A stretch of 8,974 nt of DNA, taken from NCBI GenBank assembly GCA_027347805.1, contig DAIEQP010000405.1, positions 1 to 8,974 of the forward strand, written 5' to 3'. Position numbers and translations under genes: made by a program. This document shows, in pieces, positions 6,540 through 8,974 of the stretch. The notes under the pieces are model-generated. The model was not told the DNA's origin, searched no databases, and saw only the letters and a list, made by a program, of their open reading frames with translations. The stretch comes from Ignavibacteria bacterium. GTDB lineage: Bacteria; Bacteroidota; Ignavibacteria; Ignavibacteriales; Melioribacteraceae. The number at the start of each line of letters is the position of its first letter. Positions within the stretch are counted from its first letter, which is position 1.

Positions 6540-7256
6540 ATGCAAATAGAAAAATTCTCCTTTAGTTATAATGATTTGAATGTGAAAGTAAAATCATTAG
6601 CTCTAGCTATGGGTTATTCAACCATTAATATTCCCGAACAAGTTCATCATGAAATTGAAGAAGTTATCTCCGATGGGAAAGATCTTTGCATGATTGAAGG
6701 CGGTTACAGAATTATTGATAATCCCAAATGGATAAAGGATTTTTATCAACTCGAAGTTGAACATGCCCAGTTTGATATTCATAAAATAATTTTTAATCAG
6801 ATCAAAAAAGCTACGAGCATTGCTGTTTTTGCCTGCACCGCTGGTCCGGAGATCCCTGCAAAATCAAGAAAATTAATAAATGAAGGTGATCATTTGCAGG
6901 GTTATGTTTTTGATGTATTTGGATCGATTGTTGTTGAAGCTGCAATGGATTTGATTCAGGATGAACTTCGGCTTAAAATGATTGATAAGGGAGTAAATAT
7001 TTCTAATAGATACAGCCCAGGTTATTGCGGCTGGATGGTCAGCGAACAAAAAAAATTGTTCTCACTTTTACCCGAAAATTTCTGCGGAATATCATTGACA
7101 GATTCTTGCCTCATGCAGCCTATTAAATCAGTGAGCGGCATAATTGGAATTGGTACAGAAATAAAATTCAACCAGTATACTTGCAATATGTGTGATATGG
7201 AAAATTGTTTATATAGAAATTTGCATCAACAAGAGTTAGATGAAAAAAATAATTAG
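6540..7256 (+). CDS. MetH reactivation-domain-like protein with cysteine-rich tail
   Basis: The 238-residue protein resembles the C-terminal S-adenosylmethionine-binding reactivation domain of cobalamin-dependent methionine synthase, here encoded alone. The best evidence is RYSPGYCGWM (157-166), corresponding to the SAM-binding RYSPGY motif, followed by GISLTDSCLMQPIKSVSG (183-200), which matches the family's second conserved block. ACTAGPEI (98-105) and GYVFDVFGSIVVEAAMD (121-137) also fit. Thermotoga has a comparable stand-alone domain (TM0269). Expected role: reductive remethylation of the corrinoid protein encoded two genes upstream when its cobalt is oxidised. The odd part is the C-terminal Cys215-x2-Cys218-x4-Cys223-x2-Arg226, absent from the classic MetH domain, which could bind a metal or iron-sulfur cluster. 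The start is two bases after the previous stop with no clear ribosome binding site, suggesting translational coupling. Confidence 0.82.
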   Translation: MQIEKFSFSYNDLNVKVKSLALAMGYSTINIPEQVHHEIEEVISDGKDLCMIEGGYRIIDNPKWIKDFYQLEVEHAQFDIHKIIFNQIKKATSIAVFACTAGPEIPAKSRKLINEGDHLQGYVFDVFGSIVVEAAMDLIQDELRLKMIDKGVNISNRYSPGYCGWMVSEQKKLFSLLPENFCGISLTDSCLMQPIKSVSGIIGIGTEIKFNQYTCNMCDMENCLYRNLHQQELDEKNN

Positions 7257-7260
7257 AATT

Positions 7261-7289
7261 TTCTATTGATGGGGGAATAGAAGTTTTTT
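7261..7289 (+). terminator. Weak intrinsic terminator after the methyl-transfer operon
   Basis: Arms TTCTATT (7261-7267) and AATAGAA (7276-7282) pair over seven bases around the loop GATGGGGG, followed by G and six T (7284-7289). It begins four bases after the stop of the last operon gene, as expected for a terminator. The stem is AT-rich, so termination may be partial. Confidence 0.6.
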
Positions 7290-7430
7290 ACTTTCAAAGT
7301 CGATTACCACACTTTAAATAAATTTATATACCATTCATGGCAGTGGAATTGTAATTAGAGCCATTCTACCGCAATTTTATGCGTTTCATCGAATATATTT
7401 TGGAATTAATAATATTTTTTCAGAATATAG

Positions 7431-7454
7431 TAATCGATAAAGTAATTGATAAAT
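7431..7454 (+). repeat. Tandem imperfect 12-bp repeat upstream of the pectate lyase
   Basis: Two adjacent copies, TAATCGATAAAG and TAATTGATAAAT, differ at two of twelve positions. They end nine bases before the ribosome binding site of the pectate lyase gene. They could be half-sites for a regulator or simply AT-rich sequence. The rest of the gap 7290-7477 shows no gene, and I could not place a convincing promoter; a loose inverted repeat lies near 7341-7371. Confidence 0.4.
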
Positions 7455-7477
7455 ATAAACATGAGGAATTCTGATCA

Positions 7478-8974
7478 ATGTTGAAGTGTTCGTTTAGTTT
7501 TTTAAAACAAAATACATTCGTTACCATAATCATTTTCTTTTGGACAATTGCACTAAATGCAAAAATTATTTTTGTATCAACCTCAGGAAATGATAATAAT
7601 GATGGCAGCAAGCAACTTCCATTCGCAACACTTTCAAAGGCAGCTTCAGCAGCTGTTCCCGGTGATACAATTTATGTGCGGGGAGGTACTTATTCGTTGA
7701 GTTCAACAATTTCACTTGGCTCATCAACAAAGAACGGAACTGCTTATAATTATTATAAAGTTTTTGCTTATCCTGGGGAAAAACCAATTTTTGATTTTAC
7801 AAAACAAACTTCCAGTGATGGAATCAAATTAAATGGAAAATACTGGTACTTAAAAGGAATCGAATCATGTTATGCCGCCCATAACGGAATTGCTATAAAC
7901 GGTAGCTACAACATTGTAGAGAATTGCAGTGTTCATGATAATAGAAATTCCGGCTTGCAGATTGGCAACGGCGGTTCATATAACAGAATAATCAATAGTG
8001 ATTCATATTATAATTTTGATGCACCGCTTGGCGGAAATGCAGATGGATTTTCTCCCAAATTAGATGTCGGGACTGGAAATTATTTTTATGGATGCCGTTC
8101 ATGGCAAAACAGCGATGATGGATGGGATGGATACATGAGAGTAGCCGTTGGTGCAGATACTGCAAAAACAATCCTAGAAAACTGTTGGACATTTATGAAT
8201 GGATACTTGAAGAACGGACAGCAAATTGCAACGGGTAATGGAAACGGTTTTAAAATGGGCGGGAGTGATGGAAAAAATTTGCGTCATAATTTTGTATTAA
8301 AAAATTGTCTTGCATTCGATAACAGAGTTAAAGGATTTGATCAGAATAACAATCTCGGATCAATGACTTTATATAATTGTACAGGATATAGAAATGGTAC
8401 ATATAATTTTAGCATTCCATCTTCATTGAGTCCTGGAAACACAGCTACAATAATAAATTCTGTATCGCTTGAATCGCAGGGGACAAGTTTATTCTCAGGT
8501 GTAATTTCTAAAAATAATTCGTGGCTTGCAGGATTTTCAATTTCGTCTGCAGATTTTGTAACGATTGATACTACAGGAGTGAGAGGAACTCGTAAACCTG
8601 ATGGTAGCCTGCCGGACATTCAGTTTATGCATCTTTCTTCAAACAGCAAGTTAATCGATGCAGGGATTGATGTTGGTATCCCATATACTGGTAAAGCTCC
8701 AGATATTGGTGCTTTCGAAGATGGAATGGCAATGTATCCTGTTGAAATAAAAAAAGTGGATAAGATTCCAGATAGCTTTTCACTTGAACAGAATTATCCC
8801 AATCCATTTAATCCCAGCACAACAATCAGGTTTCATATTAAAGATGCCGGGCATTTAACGTTAAAAGTATTTGATATTTCCGGAAAAGAAGTTGCATCGA
8901 TTATAGATCAGCAATTAACGCCTGGTGTTTATTCAACCACTTTAATACCAGGTCATAATTTATCAAGCGGTGTT
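7478..8974 (+). CDS. Secreted pectate lyase, polysaccharide lyase family 9, with type IX sorting domain (partial, runs off right edge)
   Basis: Extracellular enzyme expected to cleave polygalacturonate by calcium-dependent beta-elimination. The open frame runs 499 codons to the window end without a stop. An in-frame TGA at 7472-7474 just before the ATG fixes the start at or after 7478, and GAGGA at 7463-7467 supports it. A signal peptide covers about 1-28, with cleavage after LNA. A parallel beta-helix follows (STSGNDNNDGSKQLPFATL near 34-52 is a typical opening). The family 9 calcium site is visible: Asp189 (NADGF), Asp213, Asp214 and Asp217 (NSDDGWD), spaced as in Dickeya PelL, with Lys259 (NGFKMGG) as the likely catalytic base. 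From about 434, SLEQNYPNPFNPSTTIRF starts a type IX secretion sorting domain whose last 20 or so residues are missing. This links the locus to pectin breakdown. Confidence 0.93.
   Translation, partial: MLKCSFSFLKQNTFVTIIIFFWTIALNAKIIFVSTSGNDNNDGSKQLPFATLSKAASAAVPGDTIYVRGGTYSLSSTISLGSSTKNGTAYNYYKVFAYPGEKPIFDFTKQTSSDGIKLNGKYWYLKGIESCYAAHNGIAINGSYNIVENCSVHDNRNSGLQIGNGGSYNRIINSDSYYNFDAPLGGNADGFSPKLDVGTGNYFYGCRSWQNSDDGWDGYMRVAVGADTAKTILENCWTFMNGYLKNGQQIATGNGNGFKMGGSDGKNLRHNFVLKNCLAFDNRVKGFDQNNNLGSMTLYNCTGYRNGTYNFSIPSSLSPGNTATIINSVSLESQGTSLFSGVISKNNSWLAGFSISSADFVTIDTTGVRGTRKPDGSLPDIQFMHLSSNSKLIDAGIDVGIPYTGKAPDIGAFEDGMAMYPVEIKKVDKIPDSFSLEQNYPNPFNPSTTIRFHIKDAGHLTLKVFDISGKEVASIIDQQLTPGVYSTTLIPGHNLSSGV

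Noticed and set aside
7566..8807. Several short minus-strand open frames across the right end
   Set aside because: All lie opposite the pectate lyase frame, which carries a signal peptide, catalytic motifs and a sorting domain over 499 uninterrupted codons.
1..8974. CRISPR array, tRNA, rRNA, insertion sequence or phage genes
   Set aside because: No regularly spaced repeats, no cloverleaf or rRNA-like stretch and no transposase or integrase frame were seen on either strand.

Overview
This AT-rich window most likely comes from a bacterium of the Bacteroidota/Chlorobi group, probably near Ignavibacteria. The clearest clue is the C-terminus of the last gene, which carries a type IX secretion sorting domain of the NYPNPFNPSTTI type, common in Ignavibacteria and relatives. 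A lipoprotein sugar epimerase and Ile/Val/Lys-rich, low-GC coding fit this. The lineage is an inference; there is no rRNA or tRNA in the window.

Layout, all on the + strand. (1) Positions 1-1436: the tail of an unidentified upstream gene (ends at 68), then xylA, a class II xylose isomerase with all expected catalytic and metal-binding residues. (2) 1437-1601: a non-coding gap with a strong dyad. (3) 1602-4740: a tight three-gene operon: a sodium/solute symporter of the SSS/SGLT family, a 73-residue two-helix membrane protein whose ribosome binding site overlaps the symporter stop codon, and a lipoprotein aldose 1-epimerase (mutarotase). It ends in a near-perfect intrinsic terminator at 4745-4779. 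(4) 4821-7256: a second operon, a corrinoid methyl-transfer module made of a corrinoid-binding protein, a UROD/MtaA-type zinc methyltransferase, and a stand-alone protein resembling the reactivation domain of methionine synthase with an added cysteine-rich tail. A weak terminator follows at 7261-7289. (5) 7257-7477: a non-coding gap with a tandem 12-bp repeat. (6) 7478 to the right edge: a secreted family 9 pectate lyase, cut off by the window end.

How the genes fit together. Regions 1-3 look like plant-pentose/hexose use: mutarotation of released sugar in the envelope, sodium-coupled uptake, and isomerisation of xylose to xylulose in the cytoplasm. The pectate lyase adds extracellular depolymerisation of pectin. 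The methyl-transfer operon between them is the least explained part. It has a methyl carrier, one methyltransferase and a candidate reactivator, but no second methyltransferase in view. Methoxyl or methanol groups from plant material are one possible methyl source, but that is speculation.

A hand count of isoleucine codons shows that the symporter operon uses ATA far more than xylA or the first methyl-transfer gene (29 of 48 in the symporter, 2 of 28 in xylA, 5 of 18 in the corrinoid protein). This may mark a separately acquired cassette.
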